A DNA stretch of 64,000 nucleotides from Petaurus breviceps papuanus (taxonomy: Eukaryota; Chordata; Mammalia; Diprotodontia; Petauridae), in NCBI GenBank assembly GCA_028583685.1, contig JAMXIF010001253.1, positions 87,288,756 through 87,352,755 of the forward strand. The letters are read 5' to 3'. The notes beneath the pieces are model-generated. The model had not been told where the DNA came from. It saw only the letters and a list, made by a program, of their open reading frames with translations, and searched no databases. Positions 24,262-36,010 of the stretch are shown here, piece after piece. How positions within the stretch are numbered: the first letter of the stretch is position 1; every line of letters begins with the position of its first letter. Made by a program: the position numbers and the translations under genes.

Positions 24262-24449
24262 GTAAGGACCGTGAGGGGACAAGGCTCCGTTGGGAGCCGG
24301 CAGAGAAATCTATTGGTCTAGGCCGCTCCCAGCCCCGGATTTTCCTTAGTCACGTTGCCGGGTGGGAGCGGTGCAGGGTCCGTAAGTCGTCCCTTAGAAG
24401 CGCCCGTAGAGGAGGCAGCACTCTTAAGACTCTACTCAACTGGTTACTT

Positions 24450-25640
24450 TGACTGCTTTTAGTGATAGTTCCGGGTATTGGGGTTTCTTTCGTCTACTCC
24501 TTCAGCGTTTTATTTACTAAGATTTGCAATGAAGCCTCAGTTTCAGGCATCTACCTTTTAGGGACAAAAGAGAGAAGGCAAAAGGAATAAAGTCAATATC
24601 TTCCCTAAATGCCAATAACCTGTATTGCTAGAAAGTCTGCTCTACCACCAATCATTATTTCCTTTTTGTGTCTTAACAGGGATCCCCCCCAAGTTATTTT
24701 TTTTTCCTATAAAAGAACCCCCAAAACATTGAAATTCACTGATTTGGAACTTGCAAACATTCTTTATAACTTAACAAAAAGTAAAATTAAAGCATTCGCT
24801 TATTAGATAATTCAGTGGTTGCATCTTTTCCCCCCGCTAGCAGGCAGAAATCTTGTGTATTTTGCCTTTAAGGAAAACTTCCCGATGAAAAAATTTTCTG
24901 GTGTTTCTTTTGAGGGAAGGGAAGAGAGTAATCACCATAAGAGATCTTCTTTATAAATGTAATGAATAAACAAATGTTGGAGAAATCTTTAACTTAAAGC
25001 TGCTCGCTCTCTCAAGAACGAACAGGAAAATAAAGATTGGGTTTAGCCTGTAATCTATTTTACAATTGTCTTACAGACAACTCAATGGTATATTTGAAAT
25101 AGAGATAGAAACCACACGATTTAGGAAAAAGTAATATGAAAGGAAAAAAGTCTCTGAGATAGAAAGGCCCTAGAGGTCATCTTACCAATCTCCTACCTGA
25201 AGCATTAACAGCCTGTATAACATCTGCTAAGAAATTGGATAGCCATCCATGTCAATTTTAAACCCTAATTCAATTTCTATTTGAACATTTCCAACTGTTC
25301 TTGCCTCTTGGAACAGACCTACTGGTTTTGAAATAGATGTGTGGTTAAGTGAACGGAAAACTTCCAATGAAGAGAAGTTTTGAAAGCTATTCTTCAAGAT
25401 GCTTCATCATATTATTTATGTAGGTCAGCTCAGTTGAAGTGATCCACTGACCTTGGCATGAAATATTTTTGAACTCAGCCTTTGGGCCTGTTTAGCACTT
25501 AAAGGTTGAAAATCAACACCAAGAAACAAATTTAATTTTTATGTTAAGGGTTATTATTTAAAATTCTTGTAACAATGTTCTCTGCATGCTTATTACAACT
25601 CAATTTTATGTAAGTATATAAGAAACTTTAAAAGGCTGTA
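24450..25640. other. Intron 1, no recognised repeat or gene
   Basis: Sequence downstream of the CpG island. A weak MIR-like antisense piece may lie near 25,150-25,330 ('gaaaggccctagaggtcatc'). Otherwise nothing is recognised. Confidence 0.5.
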
Positions 25641-25647
25641 TCTAAGT

Positions 25648-26166
25648 TACTGCGGCCAGCGCAGCTGGTGGGCTAGTGAGTGGTGAGAATAATGAGAGGA
25701 GGTGTAATCAAGAGTCTGTTTATTACAGGACCATTTCACACAGAGCCAAAGATGCAAGGAGCTCACAGAGATTTTATGCCCCCCAAGAGAATGTAGACAC
25801 CCCAAAAGAATGCAGACAATGTAGAAAGATCCTACATCAAAGGAATTCAGATAATGTAGAAGGAGCCTCCTTTAATCCTTTTTACTATTTACCCTTGCTT
25901 AAGGTTAGTTTCTTATTAGGGTATTATTCTAGGACCATATCTGGAGGCATAAACAAAAAAGATTACTACAGGCCCTCTTGCTTATCTGCCCAGTAACCTT
26001 TTCAGGTAACTGTATAGGACAGAGGAATATACCATAGCAATGTCAAGGGACCCCAAAACATTCCCATCATAATACATCCTCTTGCTTGTCTGCCCTGTAG
26101 CCTTTCAGATAATAATATAGGGAAGGGGAACATTTCATTAGTGAAGCCGTCTGAAAGTTTGCTGCA
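25648..26166 (-). mobile_element. Probable solo LTR, family 3 (ERV fossil)
   Basis: A 519-bp block lies between perfect 6-bp repeats ctaagt (25,642-25,647 and 26,167-26,172). Read from the minus strand it starts tgcagcaaac. An antisense polyadenylation-type context, 'gagtctgtttattacagg', lies near its left end, and a unit beginning 'cctcttgctt' recurs twice. A 6-bp duplication would fit class II-like ERVs, but the family is not identified. Confidence 0.55.
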
Positions 26167-26172
26167 CTAAGT

Positions 26173-27170
26173 ATGATACCATCACTGGAATTTGTAATTT
26201 ATTCCTGAAAAAAAGAATAACACTCAATACTTCTCCCTTTCCTGCTTTCTCTGAAGCCCAGTCTTACCATTACAACCCTCACGTGAATTCTGAACACTTA
26301 ATGACTTAATCGGACACTACTTTATGTTAGAGTTTGCATTATTACTTTTAACTTTGTGGAGTCTTCCTATATAGATTCAATTTGGCAAGCACTTTTCATC
26401 TATTATGTGTAAAGTTGATTGTTCCTATTCTATATTTTTTAAGTGCAGAATGCTTTTAATGCCTTCCATGTATATCTTATGCAGCACATAGGTATTTGAT
26501 AAATATTTGTAAAATGAAAACTGTACATAACTTTGAACAGACATCATAATGACCATCTAGATATACTAATCTGAATAAAATTTAATTTTAAGTTCCTATT
26601 GATAGAAACATTTTTAGTAGGTTCTAAGAATCCTATTTATGCCTATTATGCCATTTTAATGACCATTTTGGTTTTCCTCCTTGAAGAAAGACTTTTAAAG
26701 CAGACAAACAAAACATTAGTACTACCCACAAATCAGTAAAACTATAGAAATAGGAAAATGAGCATTTTTACATATGACTGAAGTTTTCCTACCATAATGA
26801 AGTGAAGTGAAAAGTGGAATAAAAGGAATGTATTGGAGAAATTTTCCTTCTGAATGAGGGCTTCGGTTTTGTAAATTCCTAGAATATCAGCCTCTTCCAT
26901 ATTTAAATGTAAAACAAAATAAAAAGTACATTTCAAAGTGACTCATAAATTTTTATTTATTCTTTTTCATTAGTGCCCAGACTTTATTATGAGACTGTGA
27001 GTAACTGTAAATATAGTCCAATATTATTAACATCTTAGAGATTGTGCTTCTAAGCAGTTATTAAGTAAGTGAATAGGGGAAAAAAGAAATGAACAAGTGT
27101 TTTGAAAGGCATTAATGTATTCCCATTAGTAAACGGAGCTGAGTCTCTTATTTTTTGCTATTGTTTTCAG
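26173..27170. other. Intron 1, no recognised feature
   Basis: AT-rich sequence without recognisable repeats or exons. Confidence 0.5.
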
Positions 27171-27182
27171 TCAAGCATTTAT

Positions 27183-27421
27183 TAAATGTCTTTTGTTGTT
27201 GTTCATTTGATTCTGATTCTTTGTGACCCTGTGGGGTTCATGGGATTTTCTTGTCAAAGACACTGGTATCATTTGTCATTTCTTTCTCCTGGATTAAGGC
27301 AAACAGAAGTTAAGTGACTTGCCCAGGGTCACATAGCTAGTGAGTGTTAGAGGCCAGATTTAAATTCTGGTCTTCCTGAGTCCAGGCCCAAAGTCCATCT
27401 ACTGAGCCACCTAGCTGCCTC
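27183..27421 (-). mobile_element. CORE/MIR3-like marsupial SINE, antisense
   Basis: 'tctttgtgaccctgtggggt', 'tgacttgcccagggtcacat' and 'gagccacctagctgcct' read as the reverse complement of a full-length tRNA-headed CORE-type SINE. The same family, also antisense, interrupts an L2 at 31,303. Confidence 0.85.
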
Positions 27422-27659
27422 CTGGTGGATTTGCCTACCCCCAGTTAGGCAAATGGGACCTACTTAAACATGAGAGAAATTTGATTCTTAAAAGCAATGA
27501 AGATGATTTTCTTGGGGATATTGGAATTGACTTGATAAATATGTCATTTAAAGAAAATCCGCTCAACTGTAGAAGGAAGCAAAGGATGTACTAGTGAGCT
27601 TAATGTGGATACCTGAAAAAATTGTCAGGTCCTTAGAATCCTAAGAATATGAAGGTATC

Positions 27660-28660
27660 TTAGCTGGAATATTCCTTAACTTAGTAAGCATTAAGTAAGT
27701 GCTGCCAAGCACTGTGCTAGGAGCTAGGGATGTGAAGATTAAAACAGAATAGTTCTTGCCCATGGTGAGCTTCCATTCTTTTAGAATGGAACAACATGTA
27801 CCCAGAAAAGACATTAGCAACTAGGAAGGGATCAGAATAGGTCCTCTGTGAGCACTTGAGCATTATGTGAAGAGGATCATAAGATCATAGATTTAGAGCT
27901 AGACAGGCCCCTAGAAGCCTTCTAGTTAAACCCTCTCACTTTACTAATGACAAAACTCAGGCCAGAACCATCCATGTCTTACTCAAAGTGACAGAGGCAG
28001 AATTTGAAATCAGGTCCTCTGACTCCAAAGCTAGCAATTTTCTACTATGTTGAGAGTAATCCTAAGTAAACTTGGAAAAGTTGGTTGGAGCCAGATTTTG
28101 AAGAACTTTAATTAGCAAAAAGAAAAGTTTGTATTTATCTATGTTTACAGTAGCCAGTGGAGCATATTGAGCAGAAGAAAGACATGATCACATCTGTGTT
28201 TTCTGAAAGTTAGTTTGGCAGATGTGTGGAAGGTGGTTTGGAGAAGGCTTGACACAGGGAGACCAATTAGGAAAGTACTGAAATAGACAAAGTGAGAGGT
28301 AACAAGGGTTTTAGTTGTAGTGGTGGTTGTACAAGTGGAGAGGTAATGAATTCATGAGATGTTGTGAAGGAAAAATAAGACTTGGCGAGGGATTGGATAT
28401 GAGAGATGAGGGAGAGTGAAGAGTTAAGGGAGTTTTCAGAGTTTCAAGTCTGGTCAAATGGGAAGGATGCCCACAGCACAAATAGGGAAGTTTGGAAGAT
28501 GAACAGGTTTGGGGAAAAAGGATGTAGTTTTGTTTTGATGGGTTGAGTTTCAGATACATTTGAAACATCTAAACAGAAGTGTCTGCTTGGCAGGTGGTGA
28601 TCAGGAGCAGTACCAGGACTGGATAGATAGATCTGGGAGTCATTTGGATTTCTCACCATG
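27660..28660 (-). mobile_element. L2 LINE, antisense, with MIR-like insertion
   Basis: The order 'gtgctgccaagcactgtgct', 'ttggagccagattttgaaga', 'agggagaccaattaggaaag' and 'agatctgggagtcatttgga' is the L2 3' half in reverse complement. A MIR-like segment lies near 27,880-28,050 and another near 28,650-28,770. Confidence 0.75.
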
Positions 28661-28784
28661 TCTTTGTCTTATTGGTGAGGTAAACTGAAGATCTTCAGAG
28701 AAGTCATTAGCCCAAGGGCACAGAGTAATAACTTAGTGACAGAACTGGGACCAGAGCCTATGTTTACTGATTCCTTGTGAAGTC

Positions 28785-29335
28785 AATAGTCAGTAAACAT
28801 TTATTAGGTGTTTACTGCATGTCTGGTCCACAGATATGAATAAGAAAGCCACTGCCCTCAAGGAGATTTCTATCAAATTGAGGGAGACAAGACTCAAAAG
28901 AAAGCTGAAAAGAGGAGATAGAACTTGGCAGGGGCAGCATTGTGGAAAAGTCCAAAAAGTTCAGAGTGAGTATAGCCTGGTGGGAGATGAGATGTCTGAG
29001 GTGTTAATACTTTACCCTACTCCCTCTCTTAAAGAAGATAGTGACAATACTTTATTGAGTCCATGTTGGCTTTTTCTCTGAACTTATGTTCCTTCCATGT
29101 CCTTGTGCACTTGATTTTTGTAACTTTTATAAAGGGTGTCTTGAAAACTTTAACAGCTTAAAATTGCACTCAGACTGGGACACCTGGTATGTATCCTGAT
29201 CAGATTTCATCTTGTTATATTTGACTTATTGCTTATCAGTGTTATTTTGAATAAGTGAAAAAAACATTTACTAGATCCTAATCACCGTGGTAAGTGCTGA
29301 ATATAGTGAGTCCCTGCTCTCAAGGAGCTTACATT
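28785..29335 (-). mobile_element. L2 LINE 3' fragments, antisense
   Basis: 'tcagtaaacatttattaggt' with 'ctcaaggagatttctatc' (28,785-28,900) and 'ggtaagtgctgaatatag' with 'tctcaaggagcttacattct' (29,250-29,335) are two L2 3' ends in reverse complement. The sequence between and to 29,580 is not recognised. Confidence 0.65.
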
Positions 29336-29584
29336 CTGACAGGAGACATCTAAGGGAATGGGGTCCAGCGAAGGAGATTTTTGTTTGGAAAGTTACAAGG
29401 ATGATGAGTTAAGCCATTGGGAGGCAGATTGATATATTCTTTCCAGGAGCGCAATTGATTTAATTATGATTCTAGAACTGGAAAGGGGGGGAAAAAAGCA
29501 GCATGGTAGTTGATGAGGGAAATTGGGAGGGAAATGAAGCTTATCTGGAGCCAGGCCAGAAAAAAGTGAATGACTTGCTCTTCC

Positions 29585-29960
29585 AGAAAAGATTTATCTG
29601 GACATGCTGCTTAAAATCTGGGTGTCTCCAGCATCTTAACATTCTTTACTAACCTTGTGTCATCTGCAAATTTGATAAATAAGCCATCAGTGTTTTCATA
29701 CAAATCACTGATTAAAAATAATGAACAGAACAAGCCAGGGCCTAGGATAAAACCCTGTAAAATATAATTAGATTGCTATCTAGATTGACAAAAACAATAC
29801 TTTTTGGCAATAGTTGTTTTGTCAAAAGTTACAGATCCATTTTACTATCCAACCTACTTCACGAATGAAATATGGGACTCTTCTAAAGTTCTTCCAACTT
29901 TAAGCTACAATTCTGTTAATGCCTTTAAGTACTGACAGAGCACTTCCATGCTTCTTGGTT
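29585..29960 (-). mobile_element. CR1/L3 LINE fragment, antisense
   Basis: 'ttgtgtcatctgcaaatttg' to 'aagccatcagtg', then 'gaacagaacaagccagggcc', follows the reverse complement of the CR1-clade reverse transcriptase block (…FADDTKL…). A second diverged piece of the same region lies at 30,100-30,205. Confidence 0.75.
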
Positions 29961-30690
29961 CCATTACTTTTTTGGGGTGATGGAGTGTGGGTACATACAA
30001 GTGGTGCAATGGAAAAGGTACAAGAGCCAGAGGACCTGGGTTCAAATTCGGCCTCTTATTTACTACCCTGAAGGAATAATAAATATTGTGGACAATTCAC
30101 TCTTCCAGATAGACCTATCTGAGCATACTGCTTAAAATCTGAGTATTTGGTCTTTACCTCCTAGCACAGTGTCACCTGTAGATTTGTTACACATGCCATT
30201 GATGCTTCATCTATACAGAGTATAATATACAAAATGGATTGATCATTTTTGTGGAAAGACACCAGAAACTATGAATAAGGAAAGTTTTCATATAGAAGTT
30301 GTTATTTAGTGGAACCTCGAAGAAGACTAGAAATTTTGTGAGGCAGAGGGAAGGAGGGGAGTACATTCCAGGGACAGAGAAAAACCTTTGCAAAGACATG
30401 GAAATGGGATAGGAGGCTGTATGTGAGGAGCAATAAGAACATAATTTTGATTGATCTATAGTATGTAAAAGGAGATTGATATGTAATCAGGTCAGGTTGT
30501 CAGGCTTTAAATGTCATAGAGAAGATTTTATGTTTGATAATAGATCAAATTATAAGCATATAAATGAAATAAATTAATAATAAGGAGCCACTAGAATTTA
30601 TTGAGAAGGAAAGTGTCAGACCTGCACTTTAACACAATCTCTTTGATGGTTTTGCAGAGGAAGATATAGGGCGTAGGAGGTGGATAGATA

Positions 30691-32490
30691 GGAGGAATGA
30701 TCTCACTTATTTTCAGTCTCTCCCTGTCTTGGATTCTACTGCCTAGAAATAGACCCATATCTTCCCCATTCTCAAAAAACCTTCACTTGATAGTTCCTTC
30801 TTACCATCCAGTATCTCTTCTGTCTTTTCTGGCTAAACTCCTTGAAAAGGTCACCTGCAGTAGTGCCTCCACTTTCTCTCCTCTGACTGTCTTCTTAACC
30901 TCTTAAAACCCCTTAAAACTCAGCTTCCCACCTTATTATGCCACTGAAATTGTTCTCTCCAAAATTACTGGTGATCTCTTAGTTGACAAATACAATGGCC
31001 TTTTCTCAATCTTCAGTCTCCTTTACCTCTCTGCAGCCTTTGACACTGTTGATCCTTTCTCCTCCTTTCTCTCTAGATTTTCAAGACACTACTCTCGCTT
31101 GGTTTTCTTACTACCTCTCTGATCTTTCTCTGTAGTCTTTGCCAATCCTCCTCCAGATCATGCCCTCTCAGTGTTTTGTCCTGAGTCCTCCTCTGTTCTC
31201 CCTTTATATTATTTCTTTGGTGGTCTCATCAGCTCCCATGGATTTAATTACTATCTTTTTGCTAATGATTCTCAAATCTACCTATACTGCCCTAACATCT
31301 CTTGTTAAGTCGTTTCAGTGGTGTTCAGCTCTTTGTGACCCTATTTTGGGGTTTTCTTGGCAAAGATTCTCCATCTCTATCTCATTTTACAAATGAGGAA
31401 CTGAGGCAGACAGGGTTAAGTAACTTGCCTGGAGTCATACAGCTAGTAAGTATCTGAGGCCAGATTTAAACTCATGAAGATGAGTAATCCACTGTGCCAT
31501 CCAGCTTCCCCCTAGCATCTCTGATGACCTCCAGTCTCACATCTCTAACTACCTTTGAGACATCTTGAATTGGATGTCCAGTAGACATCTTAAACTCAAT
31601 ATGTCCAAAACTGAACTCATCTTTCCTCTTAAATTTTTCCCTCTTCTTATCTTCCGTATTACTGTAGAAGGCAATACCATGCTCCCAGCCCCTCAGATTG
31701 GCAAACTGGATGTTATCCTGGATTCCTCATTATCTCTAACCAGTGCCCTCCCCCACTACCCACCCCCATTCTGTGACCAAGACCTATTGATTTCACTTTT
31801 ACAATAATTCTCGAATATTCCCCCTTCTCTCCTCTGATCCTCACTTTAGTGCAGGCCCTAAGTTTCACACTTGGGCTATTGCAATAGCTTCTGGTAGATA
31901 TTCCTGCCTCAGTCCTGCCCACTCCAATCCATCCTCCATTGAGTCACCAAAGTGATTTTCCTAAGTCACAGGTCTGACCATGTCAGCCCTCTACTTAAGA
32001 TACTCCAGTGGTTTCCTTTCATCTCCAAGATCAAATACAGAACTTTCTTTTTGCCATTTAAAGTTCTACTTAGCCTCTTTATACCTTTCCAGTCTTATAC
32101 CTTCCTTCCTTCCATATACCCGTCAGTGTAGTGACACTGGCCTCCTTGCTGTTCCTGAACAAGACATTCCATCTCTCTTTACCAAGCATTTTCTTTTCTC
32201 CCATTCCTGGAATGCTTTCCCTCTTTATCTCTGTCCACTGACTTTCCTGACTTTCTTTAAGTTTCCACTAAAAATTCCATCTTCTATAGGAAGCCTTTCC
32301 CAACCACTCTTAATTCTGTTGCCTTCTCTCTCTTATTTCCTATATATTATACTGTATATAGCTTACTTTGCATATATGTGTTTGCATGATGTCTCCTCTA
32401 TTAGATTGTGAGCTCCTTTGAGGGCAAGGACTGTCTTTTCTCGATTTTTGTATCTCCAGTGCTTAGCACAGCACCTGACTGACTAATAGA
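30691..32490 (+). mobile_element. L2 LINE, sense, nested in antisense L2
   Basis: The copy covers the reverse transcriptase region and the complete 3' end. Landmarks are 'tcatcagctcccatggattt', 'ctgaccatgtcagccctcta', 'gattgtgagctcctttgagg' and 'ccagtgcttagcacagcacc'. It is interrupted by a SINE at 31,303-31,510. All frames are broken. Confidence 0.8.
31303..31510 (-). mobile_element. CORE/MIR3-like SINE nested in L2
   Basis: 'cagctctttgtgaccctatt', 'ttttacaaatgaggaactga' and 'cagctagtaagtatctgagg' identify it. The flanks cctaacatctct (31,291-31,302) and cctagcatctct (31,511-31,522) are a 12-bp duplication with one mismatch. This makes the third layer of the nest. Confidence 0.87.
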
Positions 32491-32794
32491 TGGAGACTTG
32501 AGGCAAGAAATTAAGAGAATATTGTAATTGTGCAGTCAAGAGATGATGAGGGCTTTAGCTAATTAGGGTGGTGGCTATGTGACTGCAGTGAAGTACCAAA
32601 GATGTACCATGCTGTGAGCTTAAAAGTAATGTCTCTTATCAACTTGGATCTCAGGATTTGATTACAAGTATGATGCTTTATATAAATGATTCTTCCATTA
32701 TATTGTTTTGAGAGTGTGGGAGAAAAAGAGTAACCATTTTGACTGGACTGTGGGGAGGGGGGAAGGGAAGTAATGTATAATAAGTCCAGAAAGA

Positions 32795-35200
32795 GCAATT
32801 GTAGCCAAGATGTAAAGGACTTCAAAAGCTAACCAGAGACAGAGGATAGCTATTGGAATAGGTGACATAGATCTGCACTTCAGGACACTCACTTTGGCAA
32901 CTCTGTGGTTGGAGGTTGAACTGGAGTGCAAAGAGAAAGGTGATGGGTGACAAAGAACTGAAAAAGATGGTGGCTTTGTAACTAGAGAGAAAGGACTGAT
33001 ATGAGAGACTATGGCTGTAGATGTGGCAAGATTTGGCAACTAAGTATATATAAAGTAGGAGAGAGCGAAGAGTTGAGATTATCACTGAAGTTACAAACCT
33101 TAGAGACTACAAAGCTGATGATAGCTTTGATAATAGTAAGGAATTTGGTAGAAGACTAGTTTTGGGGATAGATATTTGCGGCACGTTGAGTTAAAAGATG
33201 TCCCTGGGACATTGAGTTCAAAATATCCAGTAAGCAGTTTAGTGATTGTACCTGTCATTCTTCCTCTTCCCACCTTACCCCGCCCCTTACAATCAGTCAG
33301 GAGCATTTATTAAGCACCTACTATGTGCCAGGCCCTTTGCTAAGCATTAGGGACACAGGTATAATTTTGTTTTTTAAATCACGATTCTGAAAGAGCTTAT
33401 GTTTTAACAGGGAATGCAATATTCTGCAAATTTAATAGTCTTCTATACAGAATAAATAGAAAATAAATGCAAGGCAGTTAGGAAAGTAGGGCTCTAGTAG
33501 TTAGGGGAGTTTGAGTTTCAGTAGAAATTGATGCTTGAACTGCATCTTAAAGGAAGAATGGGATTTTATGAGGTGGAGGTGTGGAAGTACATTATAGGCA
33601 GGGGGAATGGGCAGTGCAAAGGCATTGAGATGGGACCTGGAGTGCCTTATGTGAGGAACATAAAGATTAATATATTTGTACTCTAAAGTACATAAAGGGT
33701 TAGAATGATAGATTGTGGCCAAGAAATAAAGGACTTTAGAAACGAAACAGTAAGTCCTATTTTATCCTAGCAACTTTAGGGAGTCACTGGAGTCTTTTGA
33801 GTAGAGTATTGACATGGTCAGATTTATGCCTGAGAAATTCACTTTGGCATATGTGTTGGAACCTGGATTGGGGTGAGGAGACATTTGAGGCAAGACAACT
33901 AATTAGGAGGAGACTGCAAAAGTCCAAATTAGAAGTAATGAGTATCTGAAGTGGTGGCTTTGTGACTGGAGAGGAACTGATGCAGATGCAGTATTAGAGG
34001 TTAAAACTGCAAGATTTAGCAACTGGATATGTGAAGTAAGGAAAAGTGGGGACTTGGGTAACACTGAGGTTTATGAACTGAGAGGCTGGATGAATAGGGA
34101 CAGAAATAGGAAAGTTTCATATAGGTTTAATATGAAGAATTACAAATTTTATTTTGAACGTGTTGATTTTGAGATGTCTCAAGGACATCTGAATTGAAGT
34201 GTCTAGTGGTGATGTCTGTGAATCATCTGTGTACAGGTGATAATTAACCAGTAGGAAGTGATAAGGTTGCCAAGGGAGAGATTGTAAAGAGAGAAGAGGA
34301 CCTAGGACAGAGCCAGAGGGTATTGATGTGGAGAATCCTTCAGAAAAGGTGACTGAGAAGAAAGGGTAAGAAAAATAGAGAGAGGAAAGAGTATTCATTC
34401 TGCAGAGAGACGTCCAAAAGAATGAGGATTGAGAGAAGAATATCAGGTTTGGTAAAGAGATTTTAAAGAGCAGGTTCATTTGAGTTGATAAGATCAGAAG
34501 ACATATTGTAAAAAGTTGAGTGACAGAAGAGGAAGTGGAATATAGATAGATTTTTTTCTAAGAGTTGAGTGATCTGAGAGGGAGAAGACCTGTGGAATGA
34601 TGACCTGAGTAGATGGTAGGGTCTAATGAGGGTTTGATTTTTTTTTTTTAAGGATGGAGGAGATTTGTACAGGTTTGAAGGCAGTAGGGAAGGAACCATT
34701 AGTTAGGGAAAGCTTGAGGGGACACAGTTGAAGAGGCGATTTGCTGGGCAAGACTGATGAATGTGGGCTCAAGAGTCTAATAAAAGTATTAGCCTGGCAA
34801 GGAGAAAGGCCACCTTATTGGAGAGAGCAGGGAGAAAAGGGAAGTCAGGGCAAATATCCTTAATTTTCTCAGTAAAGCAAGAGGCAGGGTCCTCAGTTGA
34901 GAGATAGGGGAAAGATAAAGGAGACTTGAGAGAATGGAAAGTTTGGAATAGCTTCTGTTCAGAATGAAAGAATCAGTTGGAAAGTTACCAACTCAGAGAT
35001 GATAACTGAAGTGTTCAGAAGATAAAGTCACTAACCAAGAGAATGTTGATAGAAAACATAGGAAAGGGAAGAAAAGAAAACAGAAGAAATTTAAGATTAG
35101 TCCTAGAAGAGGGAGAACCATGAAAATGAAGAGTCACAAAGAAAAGGTTTCAAGGAAAGTGTGGTAAAAAGGGGCTCATGAAATAGAAACTTCAAAGAGA
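32795..35200 (-). mobile_element. L2 LINE copies, antisense
   Basis: Two successive antisense L2 segments are seen. One runs 32,795-33,290 ('ccaagatgtaaaggacttc' onward). The other runs from the 3' end at 33,295 ('gcatttattaagcacctact') to about 35,000-35,200. The second contains the ORF region as far as 'gtaaagcaagaggcagggtc'. Their frames are broken. Confidence 0.72.
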
Positions 35201-35395
35201 ATGGTCCTTAGGGACCTCTATTCAATGTTAGTCCAGAAAAGGGTCTGCTGTGATACAATTGATGATACCAAGGTGGGATGAAGGGGGAAATGAACCTCTT
35301 AAAGACCTCTTTCACTAGCTCTGCCATATTTAAAATTAGAATGTTTGAAGGGACCTTGGAGGTTCTCCTACCCAAGTCATGAGGACTATCTAGAG

Positions 35396-35491
35396 CAGGG
35401 GTGGGGAATTTAAGGGAATATGTTCTGTAAAGTTTGGTTGAGGACCTAGAGAGTCACAAGTGGCCTTGAAGCCACAGGTTCCTCACCCCTG
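35396..35491. mobile_element. Palindromic hAT MITE, short copy
   Basis: It starts caggggtgggga and ends tcctcacccctg, inverted complements. The inner part is a shortened version of the 202-bp element at 41,891. Flanking octamers atctagag and gtccagag match at six of eight positions, consistent with an old 8-bp hAT duplication. Confidence 0.8.
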
Positions 35492-35568
35492 GTCCAGAGG
35501 CCTTCTTGTCCTTTTTCTGGTAGTTTTGTGAAACATATGGACGGACCCCTTCTCAGAATAATATTTTT

Positions 35569-35930
35569 GGTTTTTTTTGGGGGGGGTGTTACTTTTTGGA
35601 GGGGAGAATGCAGGGCAATTGGGGTTAAGTGACTACCCAAGGTCACTAAAATAGTGACCAGGTGAGAAACAGAAATATGCTTCACTTACCTGTTTTTTCA
35701 GACTATGATAACAAGTACCTGGCTTTGGAGAGTATATTGTACTTATCTGTCTTGTACATTCCAAATTTGCTATGCTAAATAATAGCACACATTTCTAAAA
35801 AATAAATAATTCTTAGTGTACAGTTTGGAAATCACAGGGCTAGTTTTGTGTTGTGTCTGAGGCTGCATTTGAATGGGTCCTCCTGACTCCAGCGCCAGTG
35901 CTCTATTCACTGTGCCACCTAGGCACCCTG
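35569..35930 (-). mobile_element. Marsupial SINE split by a 183-bp templated insertion
   Basis: An antisense SINE begins with a T-rich tail complement and 'gcagggcaattggggttaag', reads to 'aaggtcac' (35,646), and resumes at 'cagggctagttttg' through 'gcgccagtgctctattcact'. Near-identical 14-bp flanks (agaataatattttt at 35,555 and agaatgatgttttt at 35,931) bracket the whole block. The SINE therefore inserted normally and the 183 bp now inside it was added during or after insertion. Confidence 0.88.
35652..35834 (+). repeat. Recent duplicate of PSMD14 exon 2/intron 2 boundary (copy)
   Basis: These 183 bp match 37,300-37,482 at all but three positions by my count (about 98%). They include the last 10 bases of exon 2 and its splice donor (gaccag/gtgaga). 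Unlike the source, the copy has no exon body or acceptor upstream, so it is not a usable exon. At the left junction ggtcact-aaaat-agtgacc forms a perfect 7-bp stem. Confidence 0.95.
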
Positions 35931-36010
35931 AGAATGATGTTTTTAAATCCATAGGATTAAGGAAGATAATTATATTGAAAAATATTTATTAAAAACAATA
36001 GCCCTTTATT

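Larger units (their letters stand above)
30290..32790 (-). mobile_element. L2 LINE, antisense, split by a younger L2
   Basis: The left part, 30,290-30,690 ('gtacattccagggacagaga' to 'gtcagacctgcactttaac'), resumes at about 32,490 ('gagacttgaggcaagaaatt' to 'gtcaagagatgatgagggct'). The parts are consecutive in the L2 consensus, so the + strand L2 between them is a later insertion. The right end is diffuse. Confidence 0.65.
35520..36010 (+). mobile_element. hAT-type MITE fragment split by a SINE
   Basis: 'acggaccccttctcagaata' precedes the SINE and 'tttttaaatccataggatta' follows it. Together they match the family at 45,367 and 47,376. The SINE's target duplication lies within this element. Confidence 0.65.

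Noticed and set aside
32559-34699. Minus-strand open frames at 32.5-34.7 kb rich in Leu/Ser/Pro
   Set aside because: They come from antisense L2 copies, with the frame broken repeatedly.
35652-35834. Could the duplicated exon 2 edge be an alternative exon?
   Set aside because: It carries only 10 exon bases and a donor, with SINE sequence upstream and no acceptor at a suitable distance, so I do not annotate it as an exon.
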